Source of the DNA: Fragum whitleyi
Lineage: Eukaryota > Mollusca > Bivalvia > Cardiida > Cardiidae
Assembly (NCBI GenBank): GCA_948146395.1
Contig: OX411543.1
Span: 30,957,058-31,021,057 of the forward strand
Direction: 5' to 3'
DNA length: 64,000 nucleotides
Both the position numbers and the translations under genes were made by a program. A model generated the notes under the pieces. It searched no databases. It was given only the letters and a program-made list of their open reading frames with translations, and was not told the DNA's origin. Within the stretch, counting starts at the first letter, position 1, and each line of letters begins with the position of its first letter. This document shows, one piece after another, positions 45,501-55,220 of the stretch.

Positions 45501-45775
45501 GCCGCTTTTATAATGTAGTCGGTAGAGCTTTGGACTGTCAATCTAGAGGTTTTGAGTTTGATTCCTGATGGGGGCTTTCATTCTTTCTGACTATTTGTCT
45601 TCCAACAATGGGCGATAACAGTAGACCTATGTGATATAGCAGCTGGAGACTTGGAAAGGAGTTGATAATGGAACTGGTGTGAGAAATACCAGGGATCCAT
45701 TATTAGCTACTCCATTCACCACTCTATTACTGAAAGATTGTCAGAAGGGATGTGCAACCCTATTCAAACACACAA
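45501..45775 (+). mobile_element. SINE family S1, CpG-decayed
   Basis: Head GTAGTCGGTAGAGCTTTGG, ATCTAGAGGTTTTGAGTTTG, ATTCCTGATGGGGGC; body ATATAGCAGCTGGAGACTTG; end CAACCCTATTCAAACACAC. Again CpGs have become TG/CA. Confidence 0.8.
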
Positions 45776-45840
45776 ATCAAATATTGATTTTACAGAATTC
45801 CCAGACGATCCCTTATTAAGTGAGGGGTGAGGTGTATAAT

Positions 45841-46050
45841 TTAAAGCCCGTTTTGTAAAGCATTAGCTGCCCTACAGGCTTCTTTCATGACCACCATTGA
45901 CAGGGGATTTTTTTTCAAGTGCATTTCGTTTGCTGTCTGTTTTGAAAATAACTGGATATTTTGTTGGATAAAATTCGGAAGAGCCTGAATAGACCGGTAG
46001 AACATCTGATGCACTGTTCCAGACACGTTTTCATAGGGATAAATTATCAT
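45841..46050 (-). CDS. Small unidentified ORF, possible first exon
   Basis: A 69-codon frame starts with a true ATG at 46050, preceded by an in-frame TGA, and ends with TAA at 45841-45843. It reads MIIYPYENVSGTVHQMFYRS..., with SIQALPNFIQQNIQLF and SMVVMKEACRAANALQNGL further on. It has even amino-acid use, no low complexity and does not derive from any repeat family recognised here. It sits where CpG-poor DNA to the left gives way to CpG-normal DNA to the right. That would fit the first exon of a leftward gene whose body is methylated. A downstream donor inside the frame is not obvious. No protein family is recognised. Confidence 0.3.
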   Translation of the reverse strand: MIIYPYENVSGTVHQMFYRSIQALPNFIQQNIQLFSKQTANEMHLKKNPLSMVVMKEACRAANALQNGL

Positions 46051-46059
46051 TCAAAATAG

Positions 46060-46412
46060 TTATCCGGGTTGTACAGACTCTGACAGTTAACAGTCTGTTA
46101 TATATCGTTTCCCGATGTTTCATGAATGTCCAGACAATCTTTAATTAACATAGGTTTTCAAACTGAAAATTATGCGAACAACAATTTAATTAATAACGAT
46201 AGATCTCATACATTTAGATAAGTAAGCCGGAATGTTCAACCGGAAGTTGATCATTCAGTTTGTCGAAAGTTGAGATCGAACGATAAAATGATTTTATAGT
46301 TTAGATGTATAATTAATCGAATAAAATTTAATTTGGAATCATTAAATGAATAATATGGAATATTTAAATGCAAGAATCACACTTTTAAGACATGTTGTAT
46401 TGATATAAACGT
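46060..46412. other. Unassigned AT-rich DNA
   Basis: Could hold a promoter for the small minus-strand frame at 46,050, but no clear TATA box and CCAAT box combination is seen. Confidence 0.3.
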
Positions 46413-46414
46413 TG

Positions 46415-46502
46415 GTTTGACCATTCTTAAGAATGAGCAACGACCCCCTGTCATCGCTTGCCCGTTCTTGAGATTAAGTATTCCCGAGATTGGGCACGAC
46501 AT
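46415..46502. repeat. Dispersed repeat, GCCCGTTCTTGAGA type
   Basis: Matches parts of the repeat at 18,640 in a different order. Confidence 0.4.
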
Positions 46503-46572
46503 TTACACCTCAAACAGATTTCAAATAGTTGGAAGTATCACGCACATGCTCAAATACCATTGTGCCCAGTCG

Positions 46573-46925
46573 GCGAAAAGCGACCATCTCGGAAGTGCGT
46601 AAATTGGAGACCCTAGTCAGACATCGCGGATCGCGCAGACTGACTAGGGTCGAGACTGTTCGCACTTTGCTTATTTTCTGAATCTAGAATTATCATACAA
46701 TGAAAGAGACCGAGTGGGGAGTGCGAAAAGAGACCATCTGGGTAGTGTGTAAAGTGTCGATCCTTGTCAGACTGCGCGGATTGCACAAGCCGACAAGGAC
46801 ATTTTCGCACTTGACTTATTTTTTTCTGAATTTGGAAGGATTTTTCTACCTCCCTGATTATTTTTTTACGAAAAGTTTCCTCCAGTTGACCTGCAATGGA
46901 TCCAATATCTTTTTCAAATACTATC
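46573..46925. mobile_element. Two family M copies head to tail, second one truncated
   Basis: The first copy (46,573-46,700) runs from CGAAAAGCGACCATCTCGG through GACCCTAGTCAGACATCGCG and GACTGACTAGGGTCGAG to TTTCTGAATCTAGAATTATC. A second left end, GTGCGAAAAGAGACCATCTG, starts at 46,721 with core TCCTTGTCAGACTGCGCGG. It is cut by the SINE at 46,943, so its right terminus is absent. Confidence 0.7.
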
Positions 46926-46942
46926 TTAGCATAGCATTTATC

Positions 46943-47250
46943 CGGTGGCCCGGCCCGCAAACAATAACGCAATGGACTATCAATCGCGAATCGTGTGTCC
47001 GAACCCCAGCTCAGCCAACTTTCACCAGACATTTGACAAAAGGCAATGAGACACGAGTCATTTGTCTCCAACCGATGGGTGTATGATAAGCAGTTCGCCT
47101 ATGTGGGACTAGCAGCTGGTGACTTGGAAGAATTGTTGGTGTCGTGCTGGTTTGTGAAACGACCGGAATCGATGTTCTTGTGCACCAGCCGCCGCGATAA
47201 GACTGCAATATTGTTGAAACTTGAAAGTGTCACTAAGTCCGACAAACAAT
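46943..47250 (+). mobile_element. tRNA-derived SINE, family C, copy 2
   Basis: Head GGTGGCCCGGCCCGCAAAC, GTGTGTCCGAACCCCAGCTC; body ACATTTGACAAAAGGCAATG, GATGGGTGTATGATAAGCAG, GGACTAGCAGCTGGTGACTT and GTGCACCAGCCGCCGCGATA. The last segments are shared with S1, so the two families have related bodies. Confidence 0.65.
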
Positions 47251-47384
47251 ATTAAATTCGTACCCGCTTTCTGATCAAAGTGTACTTGTTTGCCTCATAT
47301 TTCGGAGGGCTATGTTTATGGTTACAAGTTGCGTTGTCAGGACATATTAAGTTTTGACAGTGTACTTGCTATTGGATCCTACCC

Positions 47385-47511
47385 GGGCTTGGGCTGGTCC
47401 CACTATCTACTATTAGAATAGTATATTCTAGTATATTTTGATAGAAGATTATTTGACCAGTCTAAAACTGGTACATAGCTGTCTGAGAACTTCTCAACAA
47501 TACCCGGTCGA
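47385..47511. repeat. Family Q element, fragment
   Basis: TTGGGCTGGTCCCACTATCT, TTAGAATAGTATATTCTAGT and TTTGACCAGTCTAAAACTGG match the Q centre; the outer TIRs are lost. Confidence 0.5.
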
Positions 47512-47850
47512 TGCGTGAAATGGCTTCGCCATTTTTCGATTATTTCTTTAAATTTGCTTTTCATGGATTTTTGAAAAGCGACAAATTTATCGCCATTTTT
47601 CCTACAATTCTACCTCTACCATTCGGAACATCACTCGGCCTTTTCCGTAAACTGCAACAGACCTCGGATGTATGTAAGGCGGATGGGTATGAAACAAAAT
47701 CGTACATTTTGTTAGCCGGAAACAGTGTAAGAAAAACTAGCACTGTAGATTTATATCTTTTTCAGAAAAATAACGGCTGAAAAATCTTAATTTTTGAGAA
47801 TGACGAATCATTCTCAAAAATTACGAATTTTTCAGCCGTTATTTAAGAAC
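47512..47850. repeat. Family F repeat with ~78-bp terminal hairpin
   Basis: ATTCGGAACATCACTCGGCC, TTTTCCGTAAACTGC and AGACCTCGGATGTATG match family F. It ends in a hairpin at about 47,767-47,844 with arms AAATAACGGCTGAAAAAT and ATTTTTCAGCCGTTATTT and an inner pair AATTTTTGAGAATGA. Short reading frames here share TSLGLFRK with the copy at 63.7 kb but are repeat-derived. Confidence 0.6.
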
Positions 47851-47854
47851 TTAA

Positions 47855-48530
47855 AGTTAATTATATAAAGATGCGATGGTTTCACGTCAGTGACTTAATC
47901 GAGAAGCGTTGGCGACGTCGAATGTTTTCACTCACAGTTTCGAGGGCTAACGCCATTTTAACTGACGTCATAGAGCTTTTCGAAGGTTTTCCCGTAATTT
48001 TTAAAAATAGTCCGTCTATGTACATCCGAGGTTGATCGTGAGATTGGCAGAGTGGTGTTCCGGATGCTACCTCTACAAGTAAAATGTATCTAAAAGACAT
48101 GGAAACCATACCAACCAGAGGAGAGGTTTCTGTTGAGGCAATTTAAGCCCATGCTAATGAGACCTACGTGCCGTTCCTTCGAGTCGAAATCGATAAATGA
48201 AAGGTCATAGAGTGGCTATTGTATTTCATTTAACCTCTATCTGAAAATCTATTGTCGATATAAAGTTTATCAGAGAGAGAAAGAATGGAAGATGACAGAG
48301 TAAGTCCGATTCATGTAGTTCGGAAACATAGATAGGGACAGACAATCGGAGAGAAAGAGGGAGAGAGGGGGGGCGTAGGGGGGGGGGGGGGGGGCGTAGA
48401 GACAGATATAGAGAGAAAGAGATAGAAAGGAGCAAAAATAGTCTGAAAAGAGAAAAAAAAAGTATCCGTCATATAATTCATAGAAAATGCTGCTGAAAAT
48501 ATTTCAATATTTTTATCGATTAATGAATGC
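47855..48530. other. Unassigned DNA with purine/G tract
   Basis: Contains an AG-rich tract at 48,270-48,440 with a 17-base G run at 48378-48394. No gene. Confidence 0.4.
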
Positions 48531-48777
48531 GGACCGTCACGCGATAAGGGACTATCTTGGTAATGCGTCGAATGTCGGCCCCTGTCAGTCTGCAAGGAAT
48601 ACACAGGACGGCAAGGATCGACACTTCTCGCATTTCACTGCATTTTATGAATCTAAATGATCATTCTACCTTCCTGTTCAAGCATACAAGAAATGCGTGC
48701 ACATGTTGAACTATGTTGGACAAAATTTCCTTTTCAAACATTTATTCGCGTTCCCAGATGATCCCCATGACGACTCA
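48531..48777. mobile_element. Family M element
   Basis: Left GGACCGTCACGCGATAAGGG, core hairpin GGCCCCTGTCAGTCTGC...GGACGGCAAGGATCGAC, right CCCAGATGATCCCCATGACG. Internal sequence TTTTATGAATCTAAATGATC matches the other copies. Confidence 0.65.
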
Positions 48778-48859
48778 AGGGTGTCAACAGTGAAGAAACT
48801 ACCCATCCCGGTATGGGGTTTCTCTACCGATATTTTAAAGATTATTGTTTATAAACATG

Positions 48860-48925
48860 CAACGAAGCCTGCATTGACCCGATACCACCTGCCTAATATC
48901 ATGACATGATATCAGGCAACTTTCT
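48860..48925. repeat. Dispersed short repeat with GATATCAGGCA
   Basis: CATGCAACGAAGCCTGCATTG, ACCCGATACCACCTGCC and CATGATATCAGGCA recur in order at 52,897-52,965. Confidence 0.45.
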
Positions 48926-48999
48926 GTAAACCGACCTACAATCGATCTTCATATTAACGATCTTCACCAGAACCCTTTTCGCCTTAATTTTTAAGATTT

Positions 49000-49330
49000 C
49001 GTATAATGAAAGCACTGAAAAATGACAGCTTGATAAAGTGAATGGTTTATCTTATAACTGTACAAATATCCGGGTGTTAACATAACTAATTCAAATCTAT
49101 AAACATAAAAAGTGAAATTAATAAGTTGCTATAAATAACAAGTTATTAATATTATCTTTTATTTTCGTACATTTGTTTTAATTTAAAATTTGACAAAATT
49201 GTGCCTGAGCCTGAGAAAAGTTTTATAACCTCGGGCCCTGGTCTCGGCTGCGAGAAATTATCATGACTCGCCACAGTCTCGTCATGATAAATTCGCCCAA
49301 TCTCGACCAGCCTAGTATTTATATTTTAAG
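49000..49330. repeat. Family R repeat, copy 2
   Basis: The stretch 49,080-49,240 is the reverse complement of 40,855-40,975. It is followed by a Q-independent segment, AATTATCATGACTCGCCAC, with inverted CATGATAAATTCGCCC. A related CATGATAAATTCTCCC is at 53,010. Confidence 0.45.
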
Positions 49331-49334
49331 ACTA

Positions 49335-50505
49335 TCACTTATTATTCTCTGTGTACTTTGGATGGTCTAGAAGTCTTCGGGATGAAACGTTGTTAATTAC
49401 AGCAATTACCATTGGCAACGAGAACTGTGCGAAATGGTGACAGAATTAACGTTACCATGGTAACGTTTGATGTAAAAACAAGATTCTGTAAATAAGGAAT
49501 GTCGCCATAGATAGGGTGAATGTGAGAAACAACAACGAGGAGTTGCAGTGAACGAACGACCTTTCAATTCAGAATGATCGATCTTAAGAACAGTTAATAC
49601 ATGCCTTGTTTTTCCTGGAATTTCAACAAAACGTTAAAAAACAATATCATGCAATGTAAATCATACAACATTTCCCCCAAAAAATCGCTTTAAAGGACAA
49701 AGCATCATTTTTCGGTTGAACAAACAACGAACTGTATTCATATCATCGAATCACCGATTACTTACTAATGGACTTTAGGGTGCATGATTTCAATCTACAT
49801 TGTATTTCCAAGTAAAGTAACGTTATTTTTCATATAAATGCACTCATAACTAGTTCTTCGTTCATGATAACAAAACGTATGCAAACGTTTAGAAAAATGT
49901 TATGTTTTTCGTTTGTATACAAGTGCACAACAAAGAATAACTAAAAAAAATGATGAGCGATTTCATAAAGAAGTCGCTTACGTTTAAATCTTTTAAACAG
50001 GACAAATCTTTGTTATTTTCCTGGCAGTGAAATCTAGGAGCTGATTTTAAATGCTCATCTCAGGTGATTGGGTGATCACAAACCGCACATTTCTTCCATT
50101 ACGGTAATCTCGGTACCCAGTCAATTTCCAAAGAATCCCGGTGTGCCTAAATTTTTTGCGTTCCTCGTCTTAACATTGTGGAACGTCCAAAAAAATATAT
50201 TTTTTACTTTAAAGTATCTTTGTATTCCCTCGAATTTTTAAAGTGTAATCCAAAATTGCGAAAAGAAATTTATGAAAACAAATTTTTTCTGGTATCGATA
50301 CACGAAAGTCACAAGGGTCAAGGACAATAGAAAAGACAAAATACACAATTTTAAGTATAAAAATAGAGTTAAAGATAAAACTCGATTTTTGGTAAACTTC
50401 AGAAAAGAACTGAGGAGTGTCTAAAACAGTTCTTCGATTCTTTTTCTGAAGGGTCCTATTCGGATGGTTTTGACGGTCCTAGCTACTTACATGAATTTGT
50501 GAGTC
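49335..50505. other. Unassigned CpG-normal DNA
   Basis: No gene or repeat family recognised. A hairpin AACGTTACCATGGTAACGTT is centred near 49,460 (20-bp perfect palindrome). Confidence 0.4.
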
Positions 50506-50508
50506 TCT

Positions 50509-50795
50509 GGGCCAACTTATTTCTGGTCCGCTTTCGGGTCGGGCGTAGACTGGTCTCACTGTCGAAAAGCAGAATAGCCTATTCTAGGCTATTCTGATAG
50601 TCGATATGTAGACCAGTCTAGAGCTGGTAGCCCGCATTCCGAGAGATACCTTGATAATGCGGGCAACAGTACCCGCCCCATCTTGTCGAGCCAAGGGTTA
50701 CGAACGTTTTACTTATCTTATTCGAGAAGATGTTATCGATTCGATACCCCTTGACTCGTGAAGATGTACCGCTCAGGGTCAGAAATAAGTTGGCA
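50509..50795. mobile_element. Family Q element, copy 2, with nested insertion
   Basis: Same TIRs and nested inverted pairs as the copy at 15,484 (GGCCAACTTATTTCTGGTCC ... AGAAATAAGTTGGC). It is interrupted between CAACAGTACCCGC and CTCAGGGTCAG by the 88-bp family H element. Confidence 0.75.
50679..50766. mobile_element. Family H deletion derivative, 88 bp
   Basis: CATCTTGTCGAGCCAAGGGT, ACGAACGTTTTACTTATCTT, then TTCGAGAAGATGTTATCGAT and ACCCCTTGACTCGTGAAGATG: the two ends of the ~2-kb element at 36.8 kb joined. The flanks TACCCGCCC and TACCGCTCA look like a diverged 9-bp duplication of the Q sequence TACCCGCAC found uninterrupted at about 15,635. Confidence 0.85.
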
Positions 50796-50799
50796 CTCT

Positions 50800-51412
50800 G
50801 ACTCGCAAAATTTGCGTCCCTTAAAACCCGTCCGTTTTATTATGTTCGAACCCCCTTTGCAGTAATCATGGATCCGCCATTTATAATTAGTACCATTTCC
50901 TTATGAAAAAAGATTATGAAAAATATCAATGAAAAATGGTAGCAAGAAAAGCACACCACGCATACATTAAAAATCTCGAATCTATCAATTTCTTTACTTT
51001 TAATCAATGTTTACTATCGATTAAGGGATTTATGGTAAATCTAAAATGATTTCTTTTTACAACTACTAACTTCATGTGCGCATCCAGAGGTGAGGAACCG
51101 AGGTCCGGATACTCAACCCCAAAGAAAACCCCAAAGAAAAGATTTGGTTAACATGTACGTAAAATCTAGAAATCCAAGTATCACACAGTCATTTGGCTAG
51201 CCAAATGTAGCAACAAGAACGAAGGTCTATTAAAACTAGCTGTCGACATTTTCCTCGTGCAAGAACCGAATAGAAGAGTAGAAATTAGTCATTTTTTTGG
51301 TGGAATCTACGATTATCTCGAGTTGCCACGAGAAAATTACCGTATATCTTACAATGGACTGCTGATATAAACACTATCTGCGTGTACGGATCTGGGTTGG
51401 AGACTCGGGGAC
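50800..51412. other. Unassigned CpG-normal DNA
   Basis: No gene or repeat family recognised. Confidence 0.35.
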
Positions 51413-51414
51413 CA

Positions 51415-51654
51415 GGGCCCGTTTTACTAAACTTCTTACGACAAAATTCATAGTAAGTCAAAATCTAAAATCGTACCGGGTGTTTTCATTCATTGTTAGA
51501 TTCTGTCTTGCAATATCTCATTGGAATCGTCTTTAGAAGACGGTTCCAATGAGATAATGCAAGGCAGAATTCCGTATTTAGTTATTAATCTATAAGCAAC
51601 TCCAATTTTTGTCTTACGCAAAAATGATTGTAAGATCTTTAGAAAAACAGGCCC
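51415..51654. mobile_element. Miniature TIR element, family K, copy 1
   Basis: GGGCCCGTTTTACTAAACTT at the left and the inverted AAGATCTTTAGAAAAACAGG at the right. A central hairpin has arms ATCTCATTGGAATCGTCTT and AAGACGGTTCCAATGAGAT. Confidence 0.75.
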
Positions 51655-51689
51655 CAGATCACTAGACTCCATCATGGAACATTATCAAA

Positions 51690-51905
51690 ATTTCGGCGGC
51701 ACTCATTCTTTCCGACAATTTGTATCTCACCAACGGGTTGATAATCGTAGACCTATGTGAGATAGCAGCTGGAGGCTAGGAAAGGATGTGGTAGTTGTAC
51801 TGGTGAGAGAAATACCAGGAAACCTTTGTTAGGTGCTCTAGCTGCCGCGAAACTGAAAAAAAAATGTTTAGGGCGGCATTAAGCTACATTCAATCAATAA
51901 AACCC
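51690..51905 (+). mobile_element. SINE family S1, head-truncated
   Basis: Starts at the end of the tRNA head (CGGCGGCACTCATTC) and carries GGGTTGATAATCGTAGACCT, GCAGCTGGAGGCTAGGAAAG, AGGTGCTCTAGCTGCCGCG and GGCGGCATTAAGC. CpGs are intact. Confidence 0.8.
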
Positions 51906-51959
51906 CATTCCACCAATCAATCAATCTCTCAATCAACTATCAAAATTTGGTGGCCAGGT

Positions 51960-52104
51960 TTGGATCTGTAATATGTATGTAGCGAGAGTGTGCACACGTA
52001 ACAATTTATCATTATGTTAAATGTATTACTAATTTGTAAAATACGAAAAACTTTTGTAGTTTAAGTCAATAAAATTCTTCTTCTTCTTCTTCTTCTTCTT
52101 CTTC
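51960..52104 (+). mobile_element. Possible LINE 3' end with (TTC)n tail
   Basis: TTAAGTCAATAAAATTC runs into about ten TTC units. A near-AATAAA signal joined to a microsatellite is typical of some non-LTR elements. No coding part is attached, so a simple microsatellite remains possible. Confidence 0.3.
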
Positions 52105-52109
52105 TGTAA

Positions 52110-52525
52110 TCTGTAAATCAAAGAATTACAATCATAGTCAGTGGGCTAGTCAAATGTCATAACTTCAGCTTTATTTCGAAATTTAACTGGCCAAAGAACA
52201 ATGGTACAGAAACAGTAAAATCTGTCGATTATTGGTTGGAATCTGCGATTGTCTCAAGAAGCCACGAGCAGATTATCTCATCACAGGTGTACCCGAAATG
52301 CAGTTAATGACACAAAGCCGAGTTCAATACGCCGTATATCAATTATTGTGAAATACAACGGCTATTGACTCCCGTGACCTCAAATCTGTGTTTTGATTGG
52401 TTAGATGACAATAAACGAGACAGGTGAAAACTAAACTGTGTTTGACACACCTTTTGACATTCTGACTTTCAGCTGCCGGCGATGCTATACCCCTCTACCC
52501 AGGATGAAACTATTTGGTTGTGTAT
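52110..52525. other. Unassigned CpG-normal DNA
   Basis: No gene or repeat family recognised. Confidence 0.35.
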
Positions 52526-52527
52526 TT

Positions 52528-52808
52528 TTTCATTGGGGTTAAACGTCGCTTTGAACTATCTTTAAAGTTAAATCGCCGCAGCTGGAGAACCTTACATGCG
52601 GTTTAAGGTATTTCTCATACTCTGAGTTCAAACATCAAATCCTTTCCTCGCCTCCACCTGCTATTCAACATAGGTCTACGACTATCCGATGATCCCTTCG
52701 GGTGGGAGACACAGTAGTCAGAAAGGATGATTTTCGCGGTCGAGGATCGAACCCGGGACCTTTTGAATGATAGCCTGACGCGCTTCCACTGCGCTATGAT
52801 GGCGGCTA
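52528..52808 (-). mobile_element. SINE family S1, reverse orientation
   Basis: The complementary strand gives GCCGCCATCATAGCGCAGTG, AGGTCCCGGGTTCGATCCTC, TAGGTCGACT-like body pieces, GAGGCGAGGAAAGGATTTG and GGTTCTCCAGCTGCGGCG. The tail is short. CpGs are largely intact. Confidence 0.8.
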
Positions 52809-52896
52809 ATAAACAGAAATCCGAGAATTGTGGAGTAATCGACCCGGATAGTATGCGGAGATCGCCAAGTCCATGTAGGCTAGAAACACTTTTTAT

Positions 52897-52965
52897 CATG
52901 CAATGTAGCCTGAATTGACCTGATATAACCTGTTTGATAACATAACATGATATCAGGCAGTCTAT
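52897..52965. repeat. Dispersed short repeat with GATATCAGGCA, copy 2
   Basis: Matches 48,860-48,925 (CATGCAATGTAGCCTGAATTG, ACCTGATA, CATGATATCAGGCA). Confidence 0.45.
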
Positions 52966-53147
52966 TTTTAGAAACACTTTGCATACACTTTCACCTGAAT
53001 TTCTTTGGTCATGATAAATTCTCCCAACCTCGACTAGATAACATTGTTATTTTTAGACACTAACATGTTATTCTCTACAGTCCACAATCCGACGCCAGTT
53101 TGGCCAAAATTTCGCCAAATTCGCTGGACAGTTTTATGGTTCCATGA

Positions 53148-53294
53148 TTATCTGATAATTGCTTCCATGGGACTATCAAATGCATCATGCAGCTTGTTAC
53201 AGTTGAGTAATTCTGAGAACTGGCCAGTGAATTCTCCTCGTTCCAGCAGAGTAAACAAAATGCCATGGTCAAAACTGCTTGGGTAACGGACTAC
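53148..53294 (-). other. Possible 3'-terminal coding exon, unidentified
   Basis: On the minus strand, after AACTCCAG (AG at 53296-53295), the frame reads VVRYPSSFDHGILFTLLERG, then EFTGQFSELLNCNKLHDAFD and SPMEAIIR, ending with TAA at 53150-53148. The amino-acid mix is protein-like and does not match any repeat family recognised in the window. The upstream pyrimidine tract is weak. If real, it would be the last exon of a leftward gene entering from the right. Two other frames across the same bases are also open, so chance is not excluded. Confidence 0.27.
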
Positions 53295-53299
53295 CTGGA

Positions 53300-53605
53300 G
53301 TTAATCACCTATGATTTTCTGGTAAATCAAGAAAATGGTCTATAGAGCAGTGGTCCAAAATGTTACAGTCTTGTGGCGTCGGATGGAGCAGTGTCTATAT
53401 AAAAGAGGTGAAGAGAGTATTTGTTAAATTTTATGCGTGTATGAATCAACTTAATCATTTTGTATCAATACGCGAAACGGATTCATACGCGAAACGGATT
53501 CATACATGAACAGATTGTGTTGGGTTTTGAACCTATTTATTTTACATCGAATTCTTACAACTTAGATTCGCACCCTCGATTCTGCTTCCCAAATGTGTGG
53601 ACCAA
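53300..53605. other. Unassigned DNA
   Basis: Contains a short direct duplication of ATACGCGAAACGGATTC (53,469-53,504). No gene. Confidence 0.35.
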
Positions 53606-53609
53606 ATAG

Positions 53610-53695
53610 AGAACCAAGATCGACAGCCCGCACTCTCGGGAATCGAATTCGGGAAATTTTGGCAAAGAAGCCGACGCTCTTACTCTAGATCACGC
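53610..53695 (-). repeat. tRNA-like SINE head, reverse orientation
   Basis: On the minus strand: GGCGTGATCTAGAGTAAGAG (A-box-like), GCGTCGGCTTC and GAATTCGATTCCCGAGAGTG (B-box-like). The body is not recognised. Confidence 0.45.
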
Positions 53696-54039
53696 CGAAC
53701 AGTCACGTTTCATACTAGTTTGAAGTTCAAGACAACAATTTCCCCTTCATATGTAATAATTCAATATGATGAAGCGTAAACTTAAAGATTTCTTATTGAG
53801 AACACAAATTTCTTACGGAACTAATTTCAGGGCAGCATTTATTTAGATTACGAAGTAACGAGTCATTGCAAAACTAGTTTAAGTTCCTATAAGTTTATAG
53901 GCACTTACAGGAGTTTTGCACTGAATGCACAAAATTATTAGTCCAGTTATATACAAAGTTGTATAATCTCAGGCCAAGACCAAGTATCTTTTGTTCAAGT
54001 TATCATTTTAAATCGCCAAAAAAGTTATCCCACGCTCAG

Positions 54040-54065
54040 ACATCGGGCGGAGCCTATAAAAGTGT
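54040..54065 (+). promoter_or_regulatory. Possible core promoter (GC box plus TATA box)
   Basis: GGGCGGAGCC is directly followed by TATAAAAG (about 54054-54061). Transcription would start near 54,085. The first ATG downstream (54,157) opens only a 12-codon frame, MSLILLVSVRGK. No gene can be tied to this site. Confidence 0.3.
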
Positions 54066-54069
54066 GTTC

Positions 54070-55208
54070 TATTGTTTGTTCGATATAGGGACGCTTCCTT
54101 TGTTAGCAGACCGTAGCTGACAAAGAGCGAAACTGATATAGTTACGTCTTTGAATCATGTCCCTGATTTTACTTGTCAGCGTTAGAGGAAAATAAAGGAA
54201 AATGTAACGAAAAAAAAATCCACTTTCGAAACGTTGAAACATTCAATTGATATTTGATGTTGTTGTTGTTTTACAACGTTTCTTCTGGTGTAGTTGTTTG
54301 TACCGACTGCGTTACTGCTATAGATACACAATTTGGAGGGAAGCGTTAAAGATCACTTTCAGTACATTAAAAATGATAGACGATTACGCTTTTTCGATAA
54401 CGTGGCACTTATACTTGCGGATCTATATCTACAATTGATCAGTTTCACTTTTCTGTGTGATACAACTTTAATGTACGTCAAAATAAATACCGATAACCAA
54501 AATAATTTATGTTTTAGAATTATAAACATTGAAAAATGTTCACGAAAGAGGAAGGGCTGCTTACGCGTTTATATTTCATAAAAAGGTCGCAAGGGTCATC
54601 ACGCTTGAATTGATTTATGTTTTTGGGTTGTTACGGTTACCTCTTTTTATAAATCGGCGCTTATCATGTACAAATTGAGTGATACCATACTCGAGCAGGC
54701 TATACTTCCAAAAGATAGTAATTACGTTGTTTCGGTAATGCAACCGTGAGATTGTCGGTGTGCTACAAAAGTCTCCTTACTACAACCATGATGACGAAAT
54801 GACATTTCCGGGATGTATATTTCACCCACACGTGATGTGACGAAACCGAGACTGTGACCTAATAACCTGAATCACGCATTGACGTGTCACGGTTTATGAT
54901 TTTTTATACCTTCCAATTAGGTCATCATTTGTGTAAATAGGCCTATTCATCTTACACAATTTTACTGCGACTTGCGATATCAGAAGGGATACAGACTACA
55001 TCGCAAAAATGTTGACAATAAAATTGCAACGGCGGATCAAATAAATCTGTAAAGGTGGGTTCGAACTTTCTGGTAACGAAGGGATCGTTTTCCAATTATC
55101 ACCTAATTAGGTTGCACTGTCTCTCATCCCGACTAAATCTTGATCGGCCAATGAACTGATGGTTGTATTGATCCGTTGATTAAGCATCATCCAGGTTATA
55201 TCAGCAAA
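54070..55208. other. Unassigned DNA downstream of the possible promoter
   Basis: Short frames at 54,247-54,581 lack family features. No repeat family recognised. Confidence 0.3.
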
Positions 55209-55220
55209 ACTGCCAATCGT

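Larger units (their letters stand above)
19900..45800. other. CpG-depleted domain
   Basis: By eye, CG dinucleotides are much rarer here than in the flanks, and older SINE copies show CG replaced by TG or CA (compare 39,910-40,190 with 55,221-55,476). Clear exceptions are inserted elements with clean borders (28,237-29,404 and 36,789-38,775), most of the SINE at 45,100-45,401, and parts of the family M copy at 43.4 kb. In bivalves, methylated and hence CpG-poor DNA mostly marks transcribed gene bodies. The domain may therefore be the interior of an unidentified, intron-rich gene. Borders are approximate; no dinucleotide count was made. Confidence 0.55.

Noticed and set aside
46613..47086. Minus-strand 152-codon and plus-strand 128-codon frames
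   Set aside because: They cross family M and SINE C sequence and match no coding pattern.
47511..47780. 89-codon frame with TSLGLFRK
   Set aside because: The same peptide appears in the family F copy at 63.7 kb; a dispersed repeat, not a gene.
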